Shown here: positions 12,437 to 22,983 of the stretch, in pieces
Layout: every line of letters starts with the position of its first letter
Numbering within the stretch: position 1 is the first letter of the stretch
From: Rhipicephalus microplus
Taxonomy: Eukaryota; Arthropoda; Arachnida; Ixodida; Ixodidae
Reading direction: 5' to 3'
Assembly (NCBI RefSeq): GCF_043290135.1
Contig: NC_134702.1
Span: forward strand, 189,566,491 to 189,630,490
DNA: 64,000 nucleotides
Notes under the pieces: generated by a model
Database searches by the model: none
The model's input: only the letters and a program-made list of their open reading frames with translations
What the model was told of the DNA's origin: nothing
Translations under genes and position numbers: made by a program

Positions 12437-14705
12437 TGTCACGTGCTCGCCCAAGAAAGACGATGACACTTCTGCATGTGCCAGGAAGGACTACGAATTG
12501 GACGAAGAAGAAGAACTCGCTTGCGCGTTCTAATTAAAAAGACCGACCAGCTTCTGGCGTCTCAGTCTCTACGGCAAGACCTCTGTTTTGACGTCGTGAC
12601 ACTGGTGGAGGTGCTGGGGCCTACAACCGGATGCAGGACAGTCTTGCTCGGACCCGTTCACCTAGTCCAGAGACCCAGCCCCTCGTCACGACTCCGGTGC
12701 ACCGATTCAGTCGGCGCCTACTAGGCCTAAGTCCGGAGTCCGTATCTGTTCCGCCTCTAACCAGCATGGCAGCTCCTACCACATCCACGGCTACCCTTCC
12801 ATCGCAGACCACTCTTCCCTCCCAGGTGACTCTTGAACATCCTCGTGTTCCTGAAGTTTTTCATGGGGAAGAGTACGAGGATGTCGAGGACTGGCTCGAA
12901 CAGTTCGAACGGGTCGCTGTATCTAACAACTGGAACGAACAGCACAAACTTGGCCGTGCATATTTCGCCCTGGAAGATAGCGCTCGCACGTGGTACGAGA
13001 ACCACGAGGCTACTTTCCAATCTTGGGAAGATTTCCGTCGACAGCTCCTCGCAACATTTTTGAACACGGACCGACGGGATCGCGCACAGCAACTGATTGA
13101 GGCTCGCGCTCAAAAACCCAACGAAACAGCTGCCATGTACGCAGAGGGTATGATCCGTCTGTTTCGACGAGCTGACCCTGACATGCCCGAGGCAAAGAAG
13201 GTGCGTCACCTAATGCAGGGTGTCAAAGAACCAGTGTTTGCGGGCCTCGTACGAAATCCACCTACAACCGTAGATGAATTCATAAGAGAGGCGACTGTCA
13301 TCGAGCGCGCACTGCGACAACGATACCGACACTTTGACCGCCTGCCGAACCACACGGCAGTAAGTGCTGCAGCTCAGAACACTGCCGTGTGTGAAAGTTC
13401 CCTACGACAAATGATTAGGGAAATACTGCGTGAGGAACTTCGGGCCCTCTGCGTCCCTCCTAACCAACCGCCCGTCGCATCTGTTGCCGAAATCGTCCGC
13501 CAGGAGTTGAGGCAAGCCGTTACACCACCGGCGCCAAGTCCTGAGCCACATCCAGCGAGCTACGCTGATGTGGTCCGTCGTCCTCCACCGTCATTTGTGG
13601 CGACACCCTTCCAGCCACGACCCGCGGCCGTACCTTGGTGGCAACGGGATTCCATGAGACGACCACCAGTTCGCCGAACTGACTTGTGGCGCATGGCCGA
13701 CCGTCGACCTATTTGCTTCCGCTGCGGAGAACCAGGCCACATTGCTCGCTATTGCCGTCATAGCAATTCCGGCTTCGGGAACTTTTCTCGTCCCGCTTCT
13801 TTCAGCTCTGAAGACCGTCGTGACAACAATGCCGATCAACTGTCGACTGGCCAAGCAACTACACTGCGTCGCTGGCGATCTCCATCTCCTGCGCGTCACC
13901 GTGGCTTCCCTCAGAGCTACGCGGACGTCACCAGAGGCCGTTCGCCTAGCCCGCGCCGGGGAAACTAACTGCTGCGACCTCCGGGGGCAAGGTTGCCAAT
14001 CGTCGAGACACCGAAAAGTTCCCCCTATCATCGCAAGAAGATATGACAACCACGACGAATACGACGACGAATACGACGACGAATACGACGACGAATACTA
14101 ATGCCGGTGAAGTTGTACGTGCTGATCTTAGCGTTTTCATTGACGGACATTACGTCACAGCACTGGTCGACACTGGCGCCGACTTTTCAATCATGCGACA
14201 AGAACTCGCCGACCGCCTTAGAAAGGTCAAGACACCGTGGACAGGGCCACACATAAGAAGTGCTGGTGGTCAGCTGATGACTCCCACGGGTAAATGCACC
14301 GCTCGACTTCGCATTGGGAATTCTAGCTTCGTGGCCACTTTCGTCCTGTTGCCAGACTGCTGTAAAGAGCTAATTTTGGGCATGGATTTTCTTCGAGATC
14401 ATGGCGCTGTTATCAACATCCCTCAACGCATGGTGACGTTTTGCGCACATCCGTATGTCGACGACAACAGCGACGAAATACGGGGCAGTTTGCGAATAGC
14501 CGACGATGTGACGCTCCCACCGAGATCCTGCTGCCTTGTGTCTGTGTCCAGTGGGCGGCCTTCCTATAAGGATGTGATAGTGGAGCACATAGTCGCTCTT
14601 TTGCTCACGCAAGGCATTTCCATCGCGAGAGGCATCCTAACGCTTACTGGTGGACAGGCAGAAGTGCTCCTTACAAACTTCAGCAACGAGCGCCGTCAAA
14701 TACAG
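12437..14705 (+). mobile_element. Ty3/gypsy fragment: LTR remnant, gag and protease only
   Basis: Lies inside the long fourth intron of the HARBI1-like gene, in the opposite orientation. An LTR-like segment begins TGTCACGTGCTCG at 12437 and ends near 12601. It is followed by a TGGTGGAGGTGCTGGG primer-binding-site candidate at 12603, then gag and retropepsin. Homology ends just after the protease, in a typical linker (LLTNFSNERR); RT, RNase H, integrase and the 3' LTR are absent. It is a 3'-truncated copy. Confidence 0.85.
12631..13968 (+). CDS. gag: Ty3/gypsy gag polyprotein with CCHC zinc knuckle
   Basis: A 445-residue open frame; an internal Met at 12766 (residue 46) is an equally good start. 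The N-terminal third has the retrotransposon gag (capsid) pattern: FHGEEYEDVEDWLEQFE, ALEDSARTWYE, FRRQLLATF, and IRLFRRADPDMPEAKKV. A Pro-rich, Arg-rich linker leads to a nucleocapsid CCHC knuckle at residues 362-375 (CFRCGEPGHIARYC), then an RS-rich tail ending SPSPRRGN. The knuckle would bind element RNA for packaging in virus-like particles. The frame is intact, but the element lacks RT, so movement would need helper functions. The protease frame follows after a stop and a shift of reading frame. Confidence 0.9.
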   Translation: MQDSLARTRSPSPETQPLVTTPVHRFSRRLLGLSPESVSVPPLTSMAAPTTSTATLPSQTTLPSQVTLEHPRVPEVFHGEEYEDVEDWLEQFERVAVSNNWNEQHKLGRAYFALEDSARTWYENHEATFQSWEDFRRQLLATFLNTDRRDRAQQLIEARAQKPNETAAMYAEGMIRLFRRADPDMPEAKKVRHLMQGVKEPVFAGLVRNPPTTVDEFIREATVIERALRQRYRHFDRLPNHTAVSAAAQNTAVCESSLRQMIREILREELRALCVPPNQPPVASVAEIVRQELRQAVTPPAPSPEPHPASYADVVRRPPPSFVATPFQPRPAAVPWWQRDSMRRPPVRRTDLWRMADRRPICFRCGEPGHIARYCRHSNSGFGNFSRPASFSSEDRRDNNADQLSTGQATTLRRWRSPSPARHRGFPQSYADVTRGRSPSPRRGN

Positions 14706-14717
14706 AAGGCCACATGA
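14043..14717 (+). CDS. Retropepsin-like aspartic protease domain of the gypsy fragment
   Basis: A 224-residue frame with the catalytic loop ALVDTGADFSIM (about residues 40-51) and the downstream hydrophobic signature ELILGMDFLRDHGA, typical of the retroviral-type aspartic protease of Ty3/gypsy. It starts with a low-complexity Thr/Asn run coded by a 12-bp tandem repeat at 14050-14097. The frame is offset from gag, apparently by a single-base change in the C run near 14020. The reading frame ends where the element is truncated, before the RT. It is probably not expressed as a working polyprotein. Confidence 0.8.
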   Translation: MTTTTNTTTNTTTNTTTNTNAGEVVRADLSVFIDGHYVTALVDTGADFSIMRQELADRLRKVKTPWTGPHIRSAGGQLMTPTGKCTARLRIGNSSFVATFVLLPDCCKELILGMDFLRDHGAVINIPQRMVTFCAHPYVDDNSDEIRGSLRIADDVTLPPRSCCLVSVSSGRPSYKDVIVEHIVALLLTQGISIARGILTLTGGQAEVLLTNFSNERRQIQKAT

Positions 14718-17164
14718 TTAAGTCGAGAATTACCATGAGGGGAAATTCAACCAAGTTGCCTATTCATTGTCATTACTGCTTGAGAAGGCCAGTAAGAAAA
14801 AGAATTTCACCTGTAATGTACATCACACACTGCAAGGAAAACAACACTGAAGGTTTTCTTGTAGTTTAAGTTCCTTGAACCGGTATTCCTTGGGCATTCA
14901 ATGATGACATGTTTTCCATCTATGCTTCCCAAACAATTAGGAAAATTCCAAAATTCCTCCATATCTGCAGTAATCTAGATCCATCAAGAAAGAGCCACAA
15001 AAAATAAAATCAATATAAATGAACTCAGTGGCACAAAATGCTTGTTCAAAGATAAACACTGGAATGCAACATGGAATATGACAATTAAACATAAAGTTAT
15101 GCAGATGCCTAGTTGGAGCTGAGTTGTGGTTTGCAGATAATTGAAGCACTCACAGCATTACAACACACACTGTCGGACTAAAATAGGCCGATTTCTTGAA
15201 ACATATTATGTACCAGCACAGAACCAATGAAATTAAATTTTGAACATGTTTAAATATTCAAAAAGCAGTTATTGCATCAGAGTCATTTACCTGAATGGGC
15301 ACCAAGCAATTTCTATAGCAATTTTTTAAATGAATTCGGCAAGTAACAACGTACTACTCTTGAAACGGAAATACTTTGCAAGCCGAGCTCAAATTATTTT
15401 ACCATTACTGCAACCTGAGTGTATACTTCCTGTTGTCATTTCACAAAGGAGTGCACTGCCAGCCACTCATTCGCTGATGTTTTAATGTTACCAAGCAACC
15501 ACTTTATCATTCGCCTTGCTGTGGCCAACTGCTTGCATAATTCCAGTGGACTGAGAGGAATAACTTATTTCTGATTATTTTTGTAACTGCAGCACGTTAC
15601 ATGGCCATGAGGAACACTGACTTCTTCATTTGAAAAAAAGCACTCAATTTAGACTACCTAATGTAGTTAATGAAAAGTTCAATGAGATAAGTTGCTTGTG
15701 AATGTATTTTTCAAAGAAAAATGATGAAACCACAGCAATCCTCATATGCCAATGATACACATCAGCCACTAAAATAAAAAAAATCCAGTATGAATGGTCC
15801 TCTCATTACCCTTTTCCACTCCCAGTTGTCTGAGGAAACTTCATGTACAGTGGTTGGAGAACATGCCACAGCACGGCGGTTCTTTCCCTTACTATATCAC
15901 CTGGCGTGGATCGTCCTGTCAGAAAGTTGAATGACAGATTTTGGAAGGTGTCTCGATTAGCAAGAAATCTGAAAATACAAAAAATGTTTCTAAGGCAACA
16001 CGTCTACTTTTCTTCCACTGAGCTGAATGCTTAATGCTGCTGAAGACAATGAATGGCTCTTGCTTCAAAACACCGATCGCAATGCTGAACTAGAGAGACA
16101 GGTCATGCAGGCACTTCCCCAAGCAAAAGAAACTAGTGATTTTTCTCTTTCTAGTGATCTCAACAAAGCTTTCAGTGTATGTTCTCATTAGATGTCAAAC
16201 GACATGTGAAAAACTTTGTCATTTAGTATTCCTGAAAACTTACTTGACTGAGGAGAAGTGCTGTAAAAGCGAGGAGGAAGTAAAGCAAAATGGGACGAGA
16301 ATAGAGTATGGCATAGCCTCACATGACCTAGTTTAAATGTGGGATTCGAAAAGCGACTGTGGGTGTAGCAGACTGATGTTAGAGTGAACAAGAGGGAAAG
16401 AAAAGTTGTTCATGATTAGAAGAAAGCACCTAATTTCCACAGCCTATTAGGGAGCACGGCTCAACGCCTAGGAAAAGGAAGAGGGCAAAACATAATGAGA
16501 TAAATAAAGATAAAAGGAACAATAATGTGTATAAACAGATGAATGGGCACGAAATAAATGACAGAGATGACAGAATATCTTCATCTGCGTTCGGCAAGTG
16601 GTGTCGTTTTCCACCTATGCACTGTGCTAAGGTTACATAAACATGAAACTGTTTTTTTTTCATTTTAAGACCATAACCTAATAACTATTCCATGGTGCTA
16701 ACTTGGAGTGTATGTTATTGAGCATAAAGCGTGAATATTACTATATTAGTAAACATAGGTTTTGGTGTAGCTATGCTTTAGCATGCAGTACAAAGCTGCA
16801 AACGTGTTACTTGATTATTACTTTTCTTTTGATTGCCTTACCTCAGGGTCATCGCCAGCCTTTCATGTGCAGAAATTGGCAGCCGAAACGGCGTCACTCT
16901 TCTCTCGATCAGTGGTCCAACGAGACTGAGCAATGTGTCAAAAGTCCTTGGTGGCATTCGAAGGAAACTGAAAAATGAGGCTGATTACTAGAAACTGGAT
17001 TTCAGGGTGTTGCTTTTTTTGTTCCTTGCACTCCTATCATGCTGCTTTCATTTAAGATCATAAATTAGAGGCTACTGAGGGCTTTTCTGTAGTTTTTATG
17101 GTGTATATAAATACCAAATATGGCCATTTTTGCCTAAATTCATGAAAATGGCGGGAAGGCACAA

Positions 17165-17335
17165 ATAGAAAAAATCCGTAAACAGAGGTACTTTGCTGGA
17201 GCCAACAATTTGACAAGTGGACTTGCCTTGCTCAAGGCTAGACTGAAACTGTTGTATTCTAGCCTTGAAAAAGACAACTTTGCTTGTCAAAACATCGACT
17301 CGAGCACAAAACCCCTATTCACCGATTCTTTATAT
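17165..17335. repeat. Diverged near-spacerless palindrome in HARBI1 intron 1
   Basis: Reading outward from about 17250 on the two strands gives related peptides: MTSKVVFFKARIQQF (minus) and MTSGLALLKARLKLL (plus), continuing to PLFTDFFY and PLFTDSLY. The centre is CTAGACTGAAAC...TATTCTAG. The arms are about 85 bp and clearly diverged. The family is unknown. Confidence 0.6.
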
Positions 17336-19124
17336 GAAAATTGTCTTCTTACGAACACTACTTTGCCAGGACAAGGCCATGTTTCTCAGGACACCCTCTC
17401 ATGCGAGCTCATACAACGAGAATGTAACCTGACAGAGCATAGGCTTGGAGATGTTACTAATCCATTTTACATTATATTTTATTTTAGCACACTGTTAAGC
17501 AAACATATTCTGTCCTCTGTTTTGTTTAAGAGTACGCTAAAAGTTGATGAGAAGCTGCCTCACGCAATCATTCTGCCAGCACCCATAATCGAACATTTAT
17601 GAGCATACCTAGAAGCTCTTGAGTATTATAGCTGCAACTCTTCGAACATCAATGTCAGTATTAACAGCTTTTCAGGTGTCGAGAGAACTATTATGAGGAA
17701 GGCTCAAGCTGCCCTCTTTGTGGATAACCTGCTAGGAGATGTTGCCTACTTGTGCATCGAAATCTACATGTTCTTCACAAACAGTACCAGGAAACTCTGA
17801 CATTGTGGAGGAACTCTAATTGCAAACATTGCATACAGTATATATGTAGAAAAGAATAGCCACTGTTCCTGAATGACCAGTGCCTGAAAGGGCATGTGCA
17901 AAGTTACAGTGGGTCTTAGACAAGAACTAGAGACCTGTTCTTAAATAAGCTATAGAAGTTCTTAAGCCTCAGCACTCTAGGACCCCAGTGTAGGTTCAGT
18001 CATTGAATGTCCCCTAATACAACTTCACTTCAGCAGCATCTGTTAACACTGTGCGTACTTCACCAGTGTATGCACTTATTTTCAGTGATGGGAGGCGCAA
18101 CATTAAATTGGGAAAAAGTAACAGTTCCCTATTTTGTCAATTTTCACAGAGATTGCTAGGCTACGTTCCTCATGCTCACAGAACGTATTTTTTTGAACAT
18201 CAAATGGGCTGTATTTGGCAGTGTTAGGATGAATGCCCTGTTCAATTCGAATATTGTCATTGTGCACACAAAAATTGCCAGTGTGGACCTAACAGCTCTC
18301 ACACAAGAACATGTTAAATTCTTAATAAATCATTGTCTCTAGAACTTATTGTATTGTATGTATTTAAATGAATTAATTTGTTCCTAATTCATCGCATCAG
18401 TAAGACATGAAGTAGTGCTTCTGAATCAGTATTCCGAATTTTCAAGTATTATTTTTTATGTATGTTTGACCATACGCAATACTCGGGTAATCAACAGTGG
18501 CCATTGAAAAGTGAATGTGCGCATAGGCGTACAGTTACCTAGGGGGACCTCGTTAGACTATTCGGCCCATGGCCTTCCTGAAGTAAAGACGGAAGTAAAC
18601 AGCCAAGGAACCGCCGTCTCATTCACGGACTTTTGGCTGTCGACCATTATCATCAGAAACCTGAGTGGGCATAACGCAGTTAATTAAAGAGGCAGACTTT
18701 TCCCGCATCCCCTTCCCCTCGTGCACACGACCATGAATGCCATGCGATGTCATGCGCGACCTGTACAATCCTTGAAAAGATTTGCATTCATGTACAAATT
18801 TATTATGCCTATATTGACGAAGTTGGAGGCATAAAACCTCGTTTTTATTGCCCCTTCTTGGCACCTGAAAATTTGCCGTCAACTGATTTTTAACAGCACT
18901 AAACACTGAATGATATAAATTACTTACTCCCTGAAATAGACTTCATCCCTTGCTCGCAGACGGTGAAGCAGTGTGTGGGCCTGTCCTTCAGTATCTCTGT
19001 ATCTCCAAAGCGGATGACCCCAATATCTTCGCGGCGCATTTCGAGAGCGGCGACGCTGAAGCAACAGCAGACACGCCATCACGGTAACGTTGAGCGTTGC
19101 GCGGAGATCGTCGTCACCTGCCAT

Positions 19125-20200
19125 TGTTCGCACGATTGCACCGTAAAGTCGGAGAGCTCAGAACCAACGCTTCCTAGTACAGGAGGCGTTGTCAGAACAG
19201 ACGACGAAAAAGCGCGTGAAATCTCGTGAGCTGCGAGACCGCTCGAGACTGTTGTCACGTGACTCCCGCAGATGTGGCCAGCGTGCCGCTTTTCACCGCT
19301 CGGCGGCGAAGACGCGCGTCATGCCGCGGCGGCACGCTTCCCGCTAGTGTGCTCGTACCCTTACGCTGTCTCTCCGTCCACACCGCTCTCCTCGCCGCAG
19401 GTGTTGGAGCGCTGCCAAGTATACTCTCGCCTTCCTAGCAGTGTGTGGTGACGTCTGTGTCCCTCGCCTGCCGCGTGTCATCTGTCTCTCGCTTCACCCT
19501 CTCCACTGCTCCCAATGCTCGAGCCCACTCCTTACGTGGACATCGTCTCATCCGTGCCACCCCTCTCCATCTGTCGGCGAGAAGAAGCCGCGAGCCAGGG
19601 GGTGCACGTGCAACGCGCTTCGAGAATCTTGCGGCGCCGACAACGTCGACAGCGCGCCGCTGCTTGCCGCACGATCACGCTGACGGGCAGGACGCCGTCG
19701 CGGCACGCTTCCCGCTAATGTGCGCGTACCTTTCCCGGCTGTCGCCGGTGTTTCGAGGGTAGCGAAGCCAATCGCATTCGCGAATGACGACGTCAACACC
19801 AACGCGGCAACGAGGCGTGAGCCAAGGAAGCTGAACGCAAGCTTCTGCAGTAGAAGACCAGTGAAACCGACGAGGTGCGTGTCAAGAACACTGATTGAGT
19901 TAGACAATACACGGCGCACGGGTAACACAGAGGAGACGAGATCCAAGGAAGCCGAATGCAAGCGTCTTCAACGCGTCCCGCTTCCCGTGTTTTTGCGGTT
20001 AAAACGAACGTTTACTCGAGTAAACACTGCACCTAGTTTTGCTTCTAATCATTATTCTAGCATCCGTGTCGACACCCGTTTGAACTGGGTCAACGCCATG
20101 CGCACCGCTGCTGTTTCACATCCCATAAGGGTTCCATTCGGAGATTTGGTCCATAGTTTTTTGTGTGCAACTTAACAAGTAGGTCAAATGAAGCAGTGCA
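19125..20200 (-). promoter_or_regulatory. CpG-rich segment upstream of the HARBI1-like gene
   Basis: Composition shifts sharply to GC- and CpG-rich immediately 5' of the first HARBI1 exon, unlike the AT-rich surroundings. CGGCACGCTTCCCGCTA occurs at both about 19329 and 19700, each followed by TGTGC.CGTACC, so part of it is duplicated. A promoter role is inferred from position and composition only; no TATA box is evident. Confidence 0.35.
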
Positions 20201-21469
20201 AAGTATTATTGTTACCATATCTTTATTGTCTGTCTCGTTATCCCCCACGGCTACAAGGTCAACCAATCATACGCTTTATTACGATGAATGGTAAGCTTAA
20301 AATAGAACGAGTGCACGATTCGTCGTAGGAGACGAGCAACGCTAATGGTTTCATCTCGCAATTTTATAGCGAAAGCTGCTAAGGAATCACAACAACGCAG
20401 CCGAATACGGTGGCGTAGCTGTCTGAAACACCCGGTGTCCGTCCCCACTTGCACGCGAAATGACAACAAATCGATCGGATTCAAACCGGGGCGCTCTGCG
20501 GGACGGGTCAATGTTCTACCGCACAGTAGCGGCATGTGCTTGAAACTAATTCCGAAAAAGTCCCCGTTGAGGCGTCATGTCAGGCGAGAACTTATGTTGA
20601 AGTATGTGATACTAGAAAATAAAACGTCGTTAACCCTTTATATCCCAGGTGCCGTATTTGGGGCAGCTGTGTTAGAAGTCCCCCCCCCCCATATTTTCAA
20701 TTATTGCGGCCCTTGATTCCTAGCTGCCGCAAATGTGGAAGTGTAACCTTGACAGATGACACTCCGCGCACTGCAAGTGAGTGCTTCTTTTATTCTAAAC
20801 ATGCACACCACGAGCACCCTCCGAAGATGGCGAATGGCCAGATTTTTTGTGCTCATATTTGCCTATTACTTGTGATATCTTGCTATAAATATCTATTTAT
20901 TTTCGCGATGCCTTCGGAATGAGCGTATACTTAATAGATTTTAGCGTTATTAGTTATTGACATTTCTAAGGACCATCTAGGATTACTTACACGCTCGTGA
21001 CACTCAAGACTAGAAATTACGGCTTTCTGCATAAGCCGTAAAAATTGTACCACAGTTCGCAGTGCATTGCAGTTCCCCCTCTTTCACAGTGGATTACTCT
21101 AAAAATGTTTCAGAGCGTTTCAAAGCGTTAAACAATTCTGCAGATCTCACGTACCTTGGTAATCCATGTTATTCGAAGCATGCGCAGGGAAGGGGACTGC
21201 ATTGTAGTTTTTTAAATTGAAACTAAAACTATCGTTACTTAATGACGCTAAAGATACGTACAAACGATGTACACATAGATATATGTTGAACAGTAACATA
21301 TGTTTTGTGTAAGCAGCTGTTAACAGTTGCGTAACGGTGTCAAAAGAACCGTGAGTATTAGCAACATATAAAACACTAAGCTGATATGAAGTGTTTGTGC
21401 TTGCGAGCGCTGACTAGTGCTACGTTGACTACTTTTAGTAGATTGCGCTTATGCGTACATTCGATAATT
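20201..21469. other. No gene recognised
   Basis: Mixed-composition non-coding sequence up to the nested Ruka pair. No supported exon or RNA gene seen. Confidence 0.5.
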
Positions 21470-21951
21470 ATTGATATGTGGGGTTTAACGTCCTATAACC
21501 ACCATATGATTACGAGAGACGAAGTAGGGGATGGTTGCGGAAGTTTTCCCCTGCTGGGGTTCTTTAACGTGAACCCAAATCTGGGCACTGCCCCGCCACG
21601 GTGGTCTAGTGGCTAAGGTACTCGGCTGCTGACCCGCAGGTCGCGGGTTCGAATCCCGGCTGCGGCGGCTGCATTTCCGATGGAGGCGGAAATGGTGTAG
21701 GCCCGTGTGCTCAGATTTGGGCGCACGTTAAAGAACCCCAGGTGGTCGAAATTTCCGGAGCCCTCCACTACGGCGTCTCTCATAATCATATGGTGGTTTT
21801 GGGACGTTAAACCCCACATATCGAAATCTGGGCACTCGGGCCTTCAGCATCTTCGCCTCCATCGGAATTGCAGCTGCTGCAGCCAGAATTCAATCTCGTG
21901 ACCTGCGGGTCAGCAGCCGAGCACCTTAGTCACTAGACCACCGCGGCGGGG
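21470..21951 (-). mobile_element. Ruka-type SINE, interrupted by a second Ruka
   Basis: The 3' part (TTGATATGTGGGGTTTAACG, 21471-21589) and the 5' tRNA-like part (reverse complement of the A/B-box region, 21837-21951) are separated by a plus-strand Ruka. Joined across the insertion they make one full minus-strand SINE. Confidence 0.88.
21590..21823 (+). mobile_element. Ruka-type tRNA-derived SINE, nested insertion
   Basis: A full-length copy with A box (GTGGTCTAGTGGCTAAGG), B box (GGTTCGAATCCC), the conserved body (TTTCCGATGGAGGCGGAAAT) and terminal CACATATC. It is flanked by perfect 13-bp duplications AAATCTGGGCACT at 21577-21589 and 21824-21836, which lie inside the older minus-strand Ruka. 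Confidence 0.95.
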
Positions 21952-22733
21952 GCACGATTCATGTTAACCGGACTTGACACCTGTATCGTATAGAACATTT
22001 ATGGTGATGAAATTAGATAGCACCACGACCTTCAGACCTTACTGGGCACTTCAACGTCTCGGCCCACTTAACTACGAGGCTATCTATCACTGGTGGCATT
22101 ACGAGCTCTCAGAGGCACCCCGGATAACCTTAGGTCGTTCATTTCGTGCTCTTCAAGCTATTTTAGACTGGTTATAGAGCCATGCGACTGTATTTTTGTT
22201 TGAATATTGTCTTATATTTCTGCATGTATATTTTTCTTTTCCCTTAATGCTATTCCGCTATCGGGGCGGTGCTTCTTCAGAGGGGGCAGAACCTCTTTTA
22301 TTTTTTCAATGCCAGCCAGATGTGCATGGTCCAACCGTTCACCACCCTCTCCTCTAACTCTTTTCTGCTCTCACACATCGCCTAGCCTTCGCGTGTGCTT
22401 TGCACTCATGGAGGAGAGAAACCATCAAATAGTTCCTCAAGGCGCAAAAATATGCAGTAATTTTTTATCAGTGTGTAGAGATCCATGGGGCGGTGTCTTG
22501 CATTACTCATCAGAAAGTTGGCGGTGACAATGGTGCTGTAAAAGATACGTTGTTTAGAGATAGCATGTCGCCATTCGTGGCGCTATGCGGGCCACCAATG
22601 GGAATGCGTTACAGCAGCGCTACTGCATGCGTGGGCATTTTGGTATGATGTGAGGCGGTGGCGGCATTGCTTCGAGCCACAAAGAAGGAGCCCGAAGGAA
22701 CAAATCTGAAAGACGTATGATATTGGAGTGGGA

Positions 22734-22970
22734 TTGATATATGGTGTTTAATGTCCGAAAACCACCATATAATTATGAGAGACGCCGTAGTGGAGGACAC
22801 CACAAATTTAGATCTGCTGGGATTTACTAACATGCATCCAAATCTGAGCAGACGGGCATACATTGTTTTCGCCTCCATCAAAAATGTACCCATCACAGCC
22901 GGGATTTGATCCCGTGACCTGCGGGTCAGCAGCCGTGTACCTTATAGCCACTAGACCACCCCGGCGGGGC
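22734..22970 (-). mobile_element. Ruka-type SINE
   Basis: Full-length minus-strand copy with more substitutions than its neighbours. TSD: TATTGGAGTGGGA at 22721-22733 and TATTGGAGCGGGA at 22971-22983 (one mismatch). Confidence 0.93.
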
Positions 22971-22983
22971 TATTGGAGCGGGA

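Larger units (their letters stand above)
9457..19124 (-). pseudogene. HARBI1-like: HARBI1-like PIF/Harbinger transposase, seven exons, frameshifted
   Basis: Exons, 5' to 3' on the minus strand: 19124-18928 (MAGDDD start, LLLLQRRRSRN), 16967-16842 (FLRMPPRTFDTLL), 15968-15810 (FLANRDTFQNLSF), 14964-14811 (WNFPNCLGSIDGKHV), 11535-11328 (PYVLVGDEAFPLKTF), 10180-9811 (FNYRLSRARRLIENAFG) and 9562-9457 (ending RAGQRLN, stop). All three DDE-type acidic motifs are visible: SIDGKHV, VGDEAFP and LIENAFG. Introns are GT-AG except the one between the fifth and sixth exons, which uses a GC donor. Lesions: a frameshift in the T run near 11484 between GGEEDSGIF and LLDCFNRRLFEV, and a mismatch of phase and length between the third and fourth exons. 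HARBI1 proteins are DDE nucleases that usually need a Myb/MADF partner, and the convergent BESS gene at 233-1198 is a candidate. The upstream ATG at 19122-19124 is the only ATG that fits the family N-terminus. Confidence 0.85.

Noticed and set aside
12757..13209. Minus-strand 150-codon frame
   Set aside because: Shadow of the gag coding strand; gag has clear domain motifs and the antisense has none.
19515..20175. Overlapping GC-rich open frames
   Set aside because: High GC removes stop codons in many frames. None shows a domain or splice structure, and the region fits better as the 5' flank of the HARBI1-like gene.
21590..21680. Functional tRNA gene (A and B boxes, GGTTCGAATCCC)
   Set aside because: The tRNA-like head continues into the conserved Ruka body and is flanked by TSDs. 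Cloverleaf pairing is not maintained, so it is a SINE.
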